The translations under genes and the position numbers were made by a program. From JABCPE02 sp963518845 (lineage in GTDB: Bacteria; Bacteroidota; Bacteroidia; Flavobacteriales; Weeksellaceae): a stretch of 49,846 bases of DNA. The notes under the pieces were generated by a model. The model saw nothing but the letters and a program-made list of their open reading frames with translations, was not told where the DNA came from and did no database searches. Each line of letters opens with the position of its first letter. The stretch's first letter is position 1. Below, piece after piece: positions 42,044 through 49,846 of this stretch. The DNA is taken from the NCBI GenBank assembly GCA_963518845.1, contig CAUQKV010000011.1, positions 1 to 49,846 on the forward strand, written 5' to 3'.

Positions 42044-42715
42044 ATGGGATTTCATATCATTAACATAAAAGGAGAAAAAATAGAGCATCAATTCATTGAA
42101 AATCAAAATGAATTAATGTATAGAGAGGATATCAAAAGTGATACTATTATATACCAAGGAGAAGAACATTGGACTCCTATTCGTGTTGGAGATTCAGAAA
42201 TATATAAGAACTATTGCAAAGATTATTTTAGAGCAGGACTAAAGGCTCAAGAATTATTTAAAACTCAAGCTAAAGCTAATGGCCTGATGCTGGAAGAACT
42301 TTATCAGGACAAAGAAAGTTTTCAGCAATATTTAGTTACACAAGAATTTATAAATATAAAAAGGGGCGATTTTCTGATAAGAAACTTTGGAAATATCGAA
42401 ATCGATGTAAAGTGTAGAAGTTTTTATGGAAAAAAAGGAAAAGAAACTTTCAATTTCAGATGTGAGGATGTAGAAAAACATCTGAATATGCAAAAACTCA
42501 CAAACACGCCAGTTGTACTAGCCATTTATAGGAGAAAAGGAAGTAATGTCATAGGAGACGCGCCTTATTTTATATCAATAAATACAATCAATGAACATAA
42601 AGAAAGTTTTAATGTCCATCATGAAGAAAAAGACAATACAGGAAATTGCTATCAAATACCAATCGCTTTAACAATAAATAGTTTTGATTTTATCAGGAAC
42701 TTTATAATAAACTAA
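42044..42715 (+). CDS. X1: unknown protein, possible PD-(D/E)XK nuclease
   Basis: 223 residues, no signal peptide. Residues 108-123 read RGDFL ... EIDVKCRS, giving D109-x11-D121-V-K123, the spacing of a PD-(D/E)XK core; the following NTPVVLAIYRRKG strand and helix pattern also fits nuclease domains. No named family recognised. Starts 4 nt after pyrC and is more AT-rich than pyrC or carA, as is its partner X2, 40 nt downstream. The pair splits pyrC from carA and looks inserted. Nuclease assignment is a motif-level inference. Confidence 0.6.
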   Translation: MGFHIINIKGEKIEHQFIENQNELMYREDIKSDTIIYQGEEHWTPIRVGDSEIYKNYCKDYFRAGLKAQELFKTQAKANGLMLEELYQDKESFQQYLVTQEFINIKRGDFLIRNFGNIEIDVKCRSFYGKKGKETFNFRCEDVEKHLNMQKLTNTPVVLAIYRRKGSNVIGDAPYFISINTINEHKESFNVHHEEKDNTGNCYQIPIALTINSFDFIRNFIIN

Positions 42716-42755
42716 TTTTTAACCAAATCATAAAAGAAATTTAACAGTTTATATC

Positions 42756-43436
42756 ATGGAACAATCTAAAAATAACCTCCCAAAAGTAAGTCTATATTGT
42801 AGAAGCTTTATTGACAAAGTCACTGCAAAAGCTGCCTACACTATAATTATGAAATATAATGATATAGAAAAATCCTTTTCTGAAAGTTTCAGAAAAAGCA
42901 CAAACAATCGTTTAGAACTAATGGGGATTATCTCTGGATTCCAAAAATTAAAAAAAACAGCAGACATAACTGTTTATATATCTTATCATTATATTATTGA
43001 TCCTTTTGAAAAAGACTGGATTAGTAACTGGGTTAAAAATAACTGGATATCAAATAAAAGAAGAATTGCTAATCAAGATTTATGGAAACAATTATTAGAT
43101 CTTACAAAGGAGCATATTGTTAAATTCGAATATTGTAATAATGAATATATAAAAAAATGCTACACTTTATCTCAGTTAGAAACACAAAAAAATATAGAGT
43201 TCAAAATAGATGAAGTTTTTGAAGAAGAATGTAGTCAGGAAATAAGAGAAGATAGAAAAATAAAAATTGATAAAGAAGGAGATTTGTGTAGAAAATGTAG
43301 CACACCTGTGGTAAAAAAAACACCCACACAAAAGAAAATAAAGGAAAATCAAATTTACTACTATGAATATATTTTACAATGCCCAAATTGCAGAACAATA
43401 TTTTTTGTAGAAAGTGCTAAAAGATATTTACAATAA
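42756..43436 (+). CDS. X2: degenerate RNase HI-like protein with C-terminal zinc ribbon
   Basis: 226 residues. Residues 11-142 align by eye with E. coli RNase HI: TNNRLELMGII (49-59) matches TNNRMELMAAI, and WISNWVKNNW plus NQDLWKQL match WIHNWKKRGW and NVDLWQRL. Of the catalytic carboxylates only E54 (E48) is kept; D10, D70 and D134 correspond to R16, S76 and Y136, and H124 to E130. A zinc ribbon follows: C178, C181, C209, C212. Probably catalytically dead but still able to bind nucleic acid. It is not the cell's housekeeping RNase H. Partner of X1. Confidence 0.7.
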   Translation: MEQSKNNLPKVSLYCRSFIDKVTAKAAYTIIMKYNDIEKSFSESFRKSTNNRLELMGIISGFQKLKKTADITVYISYHYIIDPFEKDWISNWVKNNWISNKRRIANQDLWKQLLDLTKEHIVKFEYCNNEYIKKCYTLSQLETQKNIEFKIDEVFEEECSQEIREDRKIKIDKEGDLCRKCSTPVVKKTPTQKKIKENQIYYYEYILQCPNCRTIFFVESAKRYLQ

Positions 43437-43455
43437 ACTTATTCAACTAATAAAA

Positions 43456-44535
43456 ATGAACAAAAAACTCATATTAGAATCAGGAGAAGTTTTCTACGGA
43501 GAAGGCTTTGGAGCGGATACAGAGACCAGCGGCGAGGTGGTTTTCAGCACAGGAATGACTGGCTATCAGGAACTTATCTCCGACCCTTCCTTTTGTGGGC
43601 AAATCGTCTGCATGACCTACCCGCTCATCGGGAATTATGGAATCAATCGTGATGATTACGAAAGCATAGAACCAGCCATCAAAGGACTGATTATCAAAGA
43701 ACTCTGCGATATGCCTTCCAACTTCCGTTCTCAACTCACTCTGAATGAACTCTTTAAGAAGAAAAATCTTTCAGGGATTTCAGGAATTGACACCCGAAAA
43801 CTAACCCGAATTCTCAGAAGCAAAGGCGTAACGAAAGGTAAAATCGTCAATGCTGATGCGGATGAACAAAACATCATCAATGAACTAAAAGTCACCATTT
43901 TACCTAATAATCAAATAGAACAGGTTTCCACCAAAACTCCCTACGCCAACCCTGGCAGAGGCTTTAAAGTGGTGCTGATGGATTTCGGCGCAAAACTTGG
44001 CATCATCCGTGAATTATCCCAAAGAAATTGTGATATCACGGTAGTTTCCCACGATACCTCAGCCGAAGAAATCCTTCTAATGGCTCCAGATGGTGTCATG
44101 CTCTCCAACGGCCCTGGCGACCCGCAGGACATCCCTCACGCACACGAAACCGTGAGAAAACTCCTTGGCAAAGTCCCTATTTTTGGGATTTGCATGGGAC
44201 ATCAGGTGATAGGGCTGGCATGCGGCGCGAAGACTTTTAAACTAAAATTTGGGCACAGAGGAGGCAATCATCCTGTTTTGGATTTAAGAACCAATAAAGT
44301 CTCTATCACTTCCCAAAACCACGGCTATGCTATTGACCAAAACAGCCTGAAAGACACTGATTTAGAGGAAACCCACATCGCGCTGAATGACCACACGAAT
44401 GAAGGAGTCCGCCACAAGAAATACCCTTGTTTCTCTGTCCAATACCACCCAGAGGCAAGCCCAGGCCCAGAAGATGCCAATTATCTTTTTGATGACTTCA
44501 TCCAAATGATGGAAGATTTTAAAAAAGAGTGCTAA
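43456..44535 (+). CDS. carA: Carbamoyl-phosphate synthase small subunit
   Basis: 359 residues from ATG 43456; an earlier in-frame ATG would overlap X2. Glutaminase subunit supplying ammonia to CarB. N-terminal CPSase_sm domain (1-150), then a class I amidotransferase with catalytic Cys in FGICMGHQVIGLA and His-x-Glu in QYHPEASPGPED. Separated from pyrC by X1/X2 and from carB by Y1/Y2; no TAnnTTTG promoter is visible in either gap, so it probably relies on the pyrB promoter. Confidence 0.97.
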   Translation: MNKKLILESGEVFYGEGFGADTETSGEVVFSTGMTGYQELISDPSFCGQIVCMTYPLIGNYGINRDDYESIEPAIKGLIIKELCDMPSNFRSQLTLNELFKKKNLSGISGIDTRKLTRILRSKGVTKGKIVNADADEQNIINELKVTILPNNQIEQVSTKTPYANPGRGFKVVLMDFGAKLGIIRELSQRNCDITVVSHDTSAEEILLMAPDGVMLSNGPGDPQDIPHAHETVRKLLGKVPIFGICMGHQVIGLACGAKTFKLKFGHRGGNHPVLDLRTNKVSITSQNHGYAIDQNSLKDTDLEETHIALNDHTNEGVRHKKYPCFSVQYHPEASPGPEDANYLFDDFIQMMEDFKKEC

Positions 44536-44600
44536 TATAAATTATACAAACTACTTTTTACTTATATTTTATTTTTAAATAATCAAAAAACTAAAATTAT

Positions 44601-45602
44601 ATGAAAAAATTATTTTTAGCATTATGTATTTTATTGTTTAGTAAAACTTTTGCACAGACAAAAAAACCAGATTTTGTAGGATTTTATAGAGAAAGAGGTG
44701 GTATTTTCTACATTAAGGAAGACAAAACTTTTTTAATTGTAGCTTATGCCACCCTCATCACAGGGACTTGGGATGTTAAAGAAATTAAAATTCACACTGA
44801 TAAAGGGAAAAAATCACAAAAATTTGTGGTACTTACACCCTATCGTCCAGAGTTTCCATTTTCTATTTTTGGAAGAAAAAATCCAGAAATAAAAATAGGC
44901 TATCAAATCGAATATGGTGCGGAGTGGATGATTTCGGATGAAGTTTATATTGGGGGTTCTTTGGACAAAATGCAGGCGTTTTTCAATCCTTCACCCAATT
45001 GTTTCAAATCCGAATATATTTATAAAAACAATGATTTACCCAAAGAGTTTATTTTAGCCGATTTAAACGAAAATGTCTATTTAGAAAAGGGAAAATATAC
45101 CAATCTATTTTCTTTCCTTACAGAAGAATACAATGATTTTCTGATAGCACACACACCAGCTGACCAGAATAATTCAATGGTTTATCATTTCCTACTTGGA
45201 GCAAATGGGGTTGAAGATGAAGATGGCAACCCAATAGAAAAATCCAAAGAAGAAGATTTTGTAGAAGAAGACATTAAATTTTTTAATGAAATCTCCACTA
45301 AAAACCCTTATTTAAATGATAATTATCGGCTGAAAACAAAAAATGGAGATATAATTCCAGATACAGAGTTTGAAATCATAGAAATAGAATGCAAAAAATA
45401 CTATAAAAACAAAAATGATAGTAAAGATTATTACGAACTTTACGATGAAGATGCAGAAAAAATGATGAAGAATAAATACAAAAAAATTCCACTTAAAATT
45501 TTACCTTTTAAGAAATTCAAGCCTTTGAAAACCAGCCTATTCCATGCAGAATGTAAAGATGGATATAAAAACAGCAAAAGAAAAATCTATTCAGGGGAAT
45601 AA
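44601..45602 (+). CDS. Y1: secreted protein, paralogue of Y2
   Basis: 333 residues. Signal peptide 1-18 (ends FAQ). Shares with Y2 blocks such as LTPYRPEFPFSIFGRKNP, VYIGGSLDKMQAFFNPSPNC and LPKEFILADLN, and the C-terminal KPLKTSLFHAEC. Conserved single Cys residues could pair. The C-terminal third is Lys/Asp/Tyr-rich and more divergent. No known family. Lies between carA (65 nt) and Y2 (14 nt). Confidence 0.65.
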   Translation: MKKLFLALCILLFSKTFAQTKKPDFVGFYRERGGIFYIKEDKTFLIVAYATLITGTWDVKEIKIHTDKGKKSQKFVVLTPYRPEFPFSIFGRKNPEIKIGYQIEYGAEWMISDEVYIGGSLDKMQAFFNPSPNCFKSEYIYKNNDLPKEFILADLNENVYLEKGKYTNLFSFLTEEYNDFLIAHTPADQNNSMVYHFLLGANGVEDEDGNPIEKSKEEDFVEEDIKFFNEISTKNPYLNDNYRLKTKNGDIIPDTEFEIIEIECKKYYKNKNDSKDYYELYDEDAEKMMKNKYKKIPLKILPFKKFKPLKTSLFHAECKDGYKNSKRKIYSGE

Positions 45603-45616
45603 AAATCTAAAATACC

Positions 45617-46561
45617 ATGAAAAATATATTATTAATATTAATTTTACTATTCGGTAAAGCATTTTCACAGAAAAAGATACCAGATTTTATAGGATGTTAT
45701 AGGCATGATAATGGAGCTAATTTTTGTCTCAAAGAAGATAAAACTTTTTTAATCATAAGCTTTGGGACTTTCATTACTGGTACTTGGGAGCTTATGGAAG
45801 GTGAAATATTCACCTATAATGAAAAAAAATATAATAAATTTGTAGAGCTTACCCCTTATCGCCCAGAACTTCCATTTTCTGTTTTTGGGCGAAAAAATCC
45901 CAGCATAAAAACAGGCTATCAAATTAAATACAGTACTACCGACAAAGAGGATATTTCAGATAGTGTTTATATTGGCGGTTCTTTAGACAAGATGCAAGCG
46001 TTTTTCAATCCTTCTCCCAATTGTTTTAGCGGTGTTGATATTTATAAAGGCAAAAAGCTTCCGAAAGAATTCATCTTGGCTGACTTAAATACTCACGAAT
46101 TAAGACGCTCTGAACAAAGCAAGGTAAAATACACTGACCTGTTTTCATTTCAAACGGATGGTTATAATGATTTTATAATAGACTATATGCCGGCAGATGA
46201 TAAAAACTCTGGGATTTTCCGATTTCCAATTGGAGCAAAAGGTATTGAAAATATTGAAGGAGAGGTATTAAGAAAACAAGAGACATTCTCCAAAGATGAC
46301 CTTGAATTTCTAGAACAAGCCCCCACACGAAATTTCTATTTAAATGAAAACTTTAGAATAGAGCTCATCGATGAAATACTATTCCCAAAAGAATTCTCTT
46401 ACTCACAAAACGAGCGCCAACTCGATGAGAAGAAGAATGGTAAATACAAAAAAATCCCTCTTAAACGCTCTCCTCTACAAGATTTCAAACCTTTAAAAAC
46501 AACACTCTTTCACGCCGAATGCGAAGGAGAATCTAAAAATTTAAAAAGAAGAATACGCTAA
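45617..46561 (+). CDS. Y2: secreted protein, paralogue of Y1
   Basis: 314 residues. Signal peptide 1-17 (ends FSQ). Same layout as Y1 with conserved blocks (LTPYRPELPFSVFGRKNPS, GGSLDKMQAFFNPSPNCF) and the ending KPLKTTLFHAECEG. The two differ mainly in a variable middle-to-C-terminal stretch (about 170-280). A tandem duplication that has had time to diverge. Ends 19 nt before carB, which reads on in the same direction. Confidence 0.65.
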   Translation: MKNILLILILLFGKAFSQKKIPDFIGCYRHDNGANFCLKEDKTFLIISFGTFITGTWELMEGEIFTYNEKKYNKFVELTPYRPELPFSVFGRKNPSIKTGYQIKYSTTDKEDISDSVYIGGSLDKMQAFFNPSPNCFSGVDIYKGKKLPKEFILADLNTHELRRSEQSKVKYTDLFSFQTDGYNDFIIDYMPADDKNSGIFRFPIGAKGIENIEGEVLRKQETFSKDDLEFLEQAPTRNFYLNENFRIELIDEILFPKEFSYSQNERQLDEKKNGKYKKIPLKRSPLQDFKPLKTTLFHAECEGESKNLKRRIR

Positions 46562-46580
46562 TTTTTAACTAATAACAAAT

Positions 46581-49500
46581 ATGAAACGAACAGACATCAA
46601 AACTATATTGGTCATAGGCTCCGGCCCTATCATCATAGGGCAGGCAGCGGAATTTGACTACGCAGGGACACAGGCCTGTCTATCCCTAAAAGAGGTAGGA
46701 TACAGAGTCATCCTCATCAACTCAAATCCTGCCACCATCATGACCGATGCAGAAATCGCCGATAAGGTCTATATAGAACCGATTTCTTTGGAGTTCGTGA
46801 GCCAGATTATCCGAAAGGAACGCCCAGATGCTCTTTTGCCTACTTTGGGAGGACAAACAGGGCTGAATATGGCGATAGAACTAAAAAAATCAGGGATTTT
46901 AGATGAATGTAAAGTGGAAGTTTTAGGGACTAAACTCTCTGCTATCAATCGCGCCGAAGACCGAGATTTATTCCGAGAACTGATGAACGAGCTGGGCGAG
47001 CCTGTGCCAGAATCGGACATTGTGAATACATTAGAAAGCGCCCTGAATTTTGCTGACAGAATCGGCTATCCTGTGATTGTGCGTCCTGCCTTTACCCTTG
47101 GAGGAACAGGCGGTGGTATCGCTTCTAATGAGCAGGAACTCACCGAAATTGTAGAACTTGGGCTAAAACACAGCCCTGTAAATCAGTGCCTTATAGAAAA
47201 ATCTATCGCAGGATTCAAAGAGATAGAATACGAAGTAATGCGAGATTCTAACGACAATGCCATAGTGGTCTGCAACATGGAAAACATAGACCCTGTGGGC
47301 GTACACACTGGCGATTCTATAGTGGTTGCTCCCTCGCAGACCCTTTCTGACAGGGAATATCAGATGTTGCGAAACACTTCGCTGAAAATCATCCGTGCTT
47401 TAGGAATAGAAGGCGGATGTAATGTACAGCTGGCTCTAGATCCACATTCGTTTAATTATTATGTAATTGAAGTTAATCCGAGAGTATCCCGTTCATCAGC
47501 TTTGGCGAGTAAAGCTACGGGCTACCCTATTGCTAAAATCGCGGCTAAAATCGCTGTGGGACTGACTTTAGATGAAATCATAAATCCTGTAACGGGCAAA
47601 ACTTATGCTTGTTTCGAACCTGCTTTGGATTATGTAGTTACCAAATTCCCTCGTTTTCCGTTTGATAAATTCGAAACGGCGGACAGAAGATTATCCACAC
47701 AGATGAAAGCCACAGGCGAAATCATGGCCATCGGAAGAAACTTTGAAGAATCTCTCCAAAAAGCCATCCGTTCACTGGAAACGGGCATTCAGCATTTGGG
47801 ATTAAAGGAAAAACAAGCCCTTGCCCTAACCGATGAAGAAATAGAAAGAAGAATAAAAATCTGCGATGACGAGAGGCTTTTCATCATTGGAGAAGCACTG
47901 CGCAGAGGCTACGACTGGGAGAAAATAGTGGAATGGAGCAAAATAGATAAATTCTTCATTTGGAAAATCAAGAAACTCATTGATTTTGAGGTTGAAATAA
48001 AAAACAATCCATTTAACAAAGATATTTTAATCAAAGCTAAAAAATTAGGGTTTTCTGACCTTAATCTGGCTCACCTTTGGAACTGTGCGCAGAGGGAAGT
48101 TTTTAATTTTAGAAAAGAAAACGGCATCATGCCTGTCTATAAAATGGTGGATACCTGTGCAGCCGAGTTTGAGTCCGAAACGCCTTATTTCTACGGAACT
48201 TACGAGGAAGAAAACGAATCCATCGCCAGTGACAAGGAAAAAATCATCGTGCTGGGTTCAGGGCCTATCCGTATCGGGCAGGGTGTGGAGTTTGACTACG
48301 CAACGGTGCATTCTGTATGGGCGATTAAGGAAATGGGCTGTGAGGCAATTATCATCAATAATAATCCTGAAACCGTTTCTACGGATTTCTCCATTTCGGA
48401 TAAATTATATTTCGAGCCGCTGACCGAGGAAGATGTGATGAACATCATCGAACTAGAAAAACCAAAAGGCGTGGTGGTGCAGTTCGGCGGACAGACAGCT
48501 ATCAACTTGGCTGATAAACTGGCTTCCCACGGAGTAAGGATTTTAGGAACTTCGTTAGAAGATCTGGACAGAGCCGAAAACCGAGACAAATTCGAGAAAG
48601 CACTACAAGATTTGAGCATTCCTCAGCCGAAAGGAAAAACTTCCACTTCAAAAGAAGAGGCCATAAAAATTGCCAATGAAATCGGCTATCCTGTACTTGT
48701 CCGCCCAAGCTATGTTTTGGGAGGAAGGGCTATGGAAATCGTTTATACAGAGGAAGAACTCGCTCATTACATGGAAAATGCAGTGGAGGCAAGCCCTGAA
48801 CATCCCGTGCTGATTGACCGATATTTGACAGGGAAAGAAGTGGAAGTAGATGCTATTTCTGATGGCGAAACCACCATAATCCCTGGAATCATGGAACATA
48901 TCGAACGGGCGGGCGTGCATTCGGGAGATTCTATCGCGGTGTATCCTCCTCAAAATCTGACACAAAAGCAGATGGACACTCTCTCTGACTACACACAAAG
49001 ACTTGCCAAAGGACTGAATATCATTGGCTTAATGAACATTCAATATGTGATTTCTGATGGAGAGGTATTTGTCATAGAGGTCAATCCTCGTTCATCTAGA
49101 ACTGTTCCGTTTTTGTCCAAAATCACTGGAGTTCCGATGGCAAAATTAGCCACAAAAGCTATTCTCGGAGCAAAATTGAAAGATTTGGGCTATCAAAACG
49201 GACTTATTCCTAATAAACAAGGCGTCTATGTGAAAGTTCCTGTTTTTAGTTTTAGTAAATTGTCCAAAGTGGATATTTCCCTCGGCCCTGAAATGAAATC
49301 CACAGGAGAAGTGATGGGTAAAGACCAAACCCTAGAAAAAGCCCTATACAAAGGACTTATCGGCGCAGGAAGAAAAGTTCCTACCCATGGAGCGATTCTC
49401 TTCACGGTTTCTGACAAAGACAAAGCCGAAGCCGTGGGACTTGCGAAAAGATTTAGCGATATAGGTTTTAGAATATGGGCTACGGAAGGAACAGCGAAAT

Positions 49501-49760
49501 TCTTTGAACAACATGGCGTAAAAACCAAAATAGGCTACAAAATAGGCGAAGAAGATGTAAACCTGATAGACCTCATCCACAAAGGAAAAGTGCAGTATGT
49601 GGTAAATACCACCACCAAAGGAAAACAATCTGAGCGGGACGGCTTCCAAATTCGCCGTATGTCAGTAGAAAACGGAGTCCCATGCCTTACCTCTATGGAT
49701 ACCGTAGAAGCTATTCTAAAAGTGCTGGAATCCCTTACTTTCAGCATAGATGCGATGTAA
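46581..49760 (+). CDS. carB: Carbamoyl-phosphate synthase large subunit
   Basis: 1059 residues, complete. Two homologous ATP-grasp halves: the first starts ILVIGSGPIIIGQAAEFDYAG, the second VLGSGPIRIGQGVEFDYA at about residue 560. FTLGGTGGGIA and YVLGGRAMEIVY carry the ATP loops. The C-terminal MGS-like domain (about 930-1059), the regulatory site for UMP or ornithine in E. coli, is present. Makes carbamoyl phosphate for both pyrimidines and arginine. Last gene of the run. Confidence 0.97.
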   Translation: MKRTDIKTILVIGSGPIIIGQAAEFDYAGTQACLSLKEVGYRVILINSNPATIMTDAEIADKVYIEPISLEFVSQIIRKERPDALLPTLGGQTGLNMAIELKKSGILDECKVEVLGTKLSAINRAEDRDLFRELMNELGEPVPESDIVNTLESALNFADRIGYPVIVRPAFTLGGTGGGIASNEQELTEIVELGLKHSPVNQCLIEKSIAGFKEIEYEVMRDSNDNAIVVCNMENIDPVGVHTGDSIVVAPSQTLSDREYQMLRNTSLKIIRALGIEGGCNVQLALDPHSFNYYVIEVNPRVSRSSALASKATGYPIAKIAAKIAVGLTLDEIINPVTGKTYACFEPALDYVVTKFPRFPFDKFETADRRLSTQMKATGEIMAIGRNFEESLQKAIRSLETGIQHLGLKEKQALALTDEEIERRIKICDDERLFIIGEALRRGYDWEKIVEWSKIDKFFIWKIKKLIDFEVEIKNNPFNKDILIKAKKLGFSDLNLAHLWNCAQREVFNFRKENGIMPVYKMVDTCAAEFESETPYFYGTYEEENESIASDKEKIIVLGSGPIRIGQGVEFDYATVHSVWAIKEMGCEAIIINNNPETVSTDFSISDKLYFEPLTEEDVMNIIELEKPKGVVVQFGGQTAINLADKLASHGVRILGTSLEDLDRAENRDKFEKALQDLSIPQPKGKTSTSKEEAIKIANEIGYPVLVRPSYVLGGRAMEIVYTEEELAHYMENAVEASPEHPVLIDRYLTGKEVEVDAISDGETTIIPGIMEHIERAGVHSGDSIAVYPPQNLTQKQMDTLSDYTQRLAKGLNIIGLMNIQYVISDGEVFVIEVNPRSSRTVPFLSKITGVPMAKLATKAILGAKLKDLGYQNGLIPNKQGVYVKVPVFSFSKLSKVDISLGPEMKSTGEVMGKDQTLEKALYKGLIGAGRKVPTHGAILFTVSDKDKAEAVGLAKRFSDIGFRIWATEGTAKFFEQHGVKTKIGYKIGEEDVNLIDLIHKGKVQYVVNTTTKGKQSERDGFQIRRMSVENGVPCLTSMDTVEAILKVLESLTFSIDAM

Positions 49761-49761
49761 C

Positions 49762-49846
49762 ATGAAACAATTTCTCATTTCAAAGACAACTGATGTGATT
49801 GATGCACCTGTAGCATTGGTATATAAAATTGTTACTGATAACAAAA
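49762..49846 (+). CDS. Partial SRPBCC-like protein
   Basis: Starts 1 nt after the carB stop and runs off the window, so only 28 residues are visible (MKQFLISKTTDVIDAPVALV...). The pattern of a strand followed by APxxxVY resembles the start of SRPBCC/START-type ligand-binding proteins. Start context supports coupling to carB. Confidence 0.4.
   Translation, partial: MKQFLISKTTDVIDAPVALVYKIVTDNK

Overview
The window looks like a chromosomal segment of a flavobacterium (Bacteroidota), probably of the Chryseobacterium/Weeksellaceae type. The genome is AT-rich, start regions are A-rich with almost no Shine-Dalgarno sites, and many genes have the Bacteroidota promoter form TTG-N19/20-TAnnTTTG. Gene families such as DPP11, OlsF-type acyltransferase, GIN-domain lipoprotein, DUF4268, TIGR02757 and DUF4197 fit this group. 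Genus is inferred from recalled protein similarity only.

Layout. 1-1567: scarred mobile-element region with the ends of two IS1595-type elements, a peptidase-like gene remnant, a secreted protein and a 3'-truncated transposase. 1564-6539: metallo-hydrolase, YcxB-like protein, coaE, acyl-CoA thioesterase, small PBCV-type basic protein, yjdM, YceI lipoprotein, pheS. 6585-10478 (minus): rnz, pldA, TIGR02757, DUF4268, deoC. 10605-13532: large M16 peptidase. 13723-15651 (minus): repetitive YadA-head-like surface protein with a long leader holding a 16-bp hairpin and a (TG)11 tract. 15970-17340: ffh. 17405-23554 (minus): envelope genes (SH3 protein, kdsB, LolA-like protein; then glycosyltransferase, membrane protein, GIN lipoprotein, phosphohexomutase). 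23710-23802: the SRP RNA gene, so both SRP parts lie in one window. 23884-26774 (minus): DPP11 and a frameshifted DUF4197 gene. 26833-27093 (minus): strong candidate for a new non-coding RNA. 27196-28272: recF. 28284-38318: acyltransferase, tRNA-Phe, OlsF-like, lysC, fbp, Na+/solute symporter, GNAT, small membrane protein, acs. 38411-39649 (minus): secreted EreA-like protein.

39733-49760 is a pyrimidine operon, pyrB-pyrC-X1-X2-carA-Y1-Y2-carB. It starts with a leader resembling the E. coli pyrBI attenuator: a short leader ORF with a pause-type hairpin, a U-rich stretch, then a terminator just before pyrB. Two AT-rich gene pairs sit inside it. X1 is a possible PD-(D/E)XK nuclease. X2 keeps the RNase HI fold signature but has lost three of four catalytic carboxylates and gained a C-terminal zinc ribbon. 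Y1/Y2 are tandem paralogous secreted proteins. The X1-X2 pair is the best candidate for an undescribed system.

Cellular roles: UMP/arginine precursor synthesis (pyrBC, carAB), CoA and acetyl-CoA metabolism (coaE, acs), gluconeogenesis (fbp), KDO and lipid envelope synthesis (kdsB, OlsF), peptide use (DPP11), SRP targeting (ffh, ffs), tRNA processing and charging (rnz, pheS), and DNA repair (recF).
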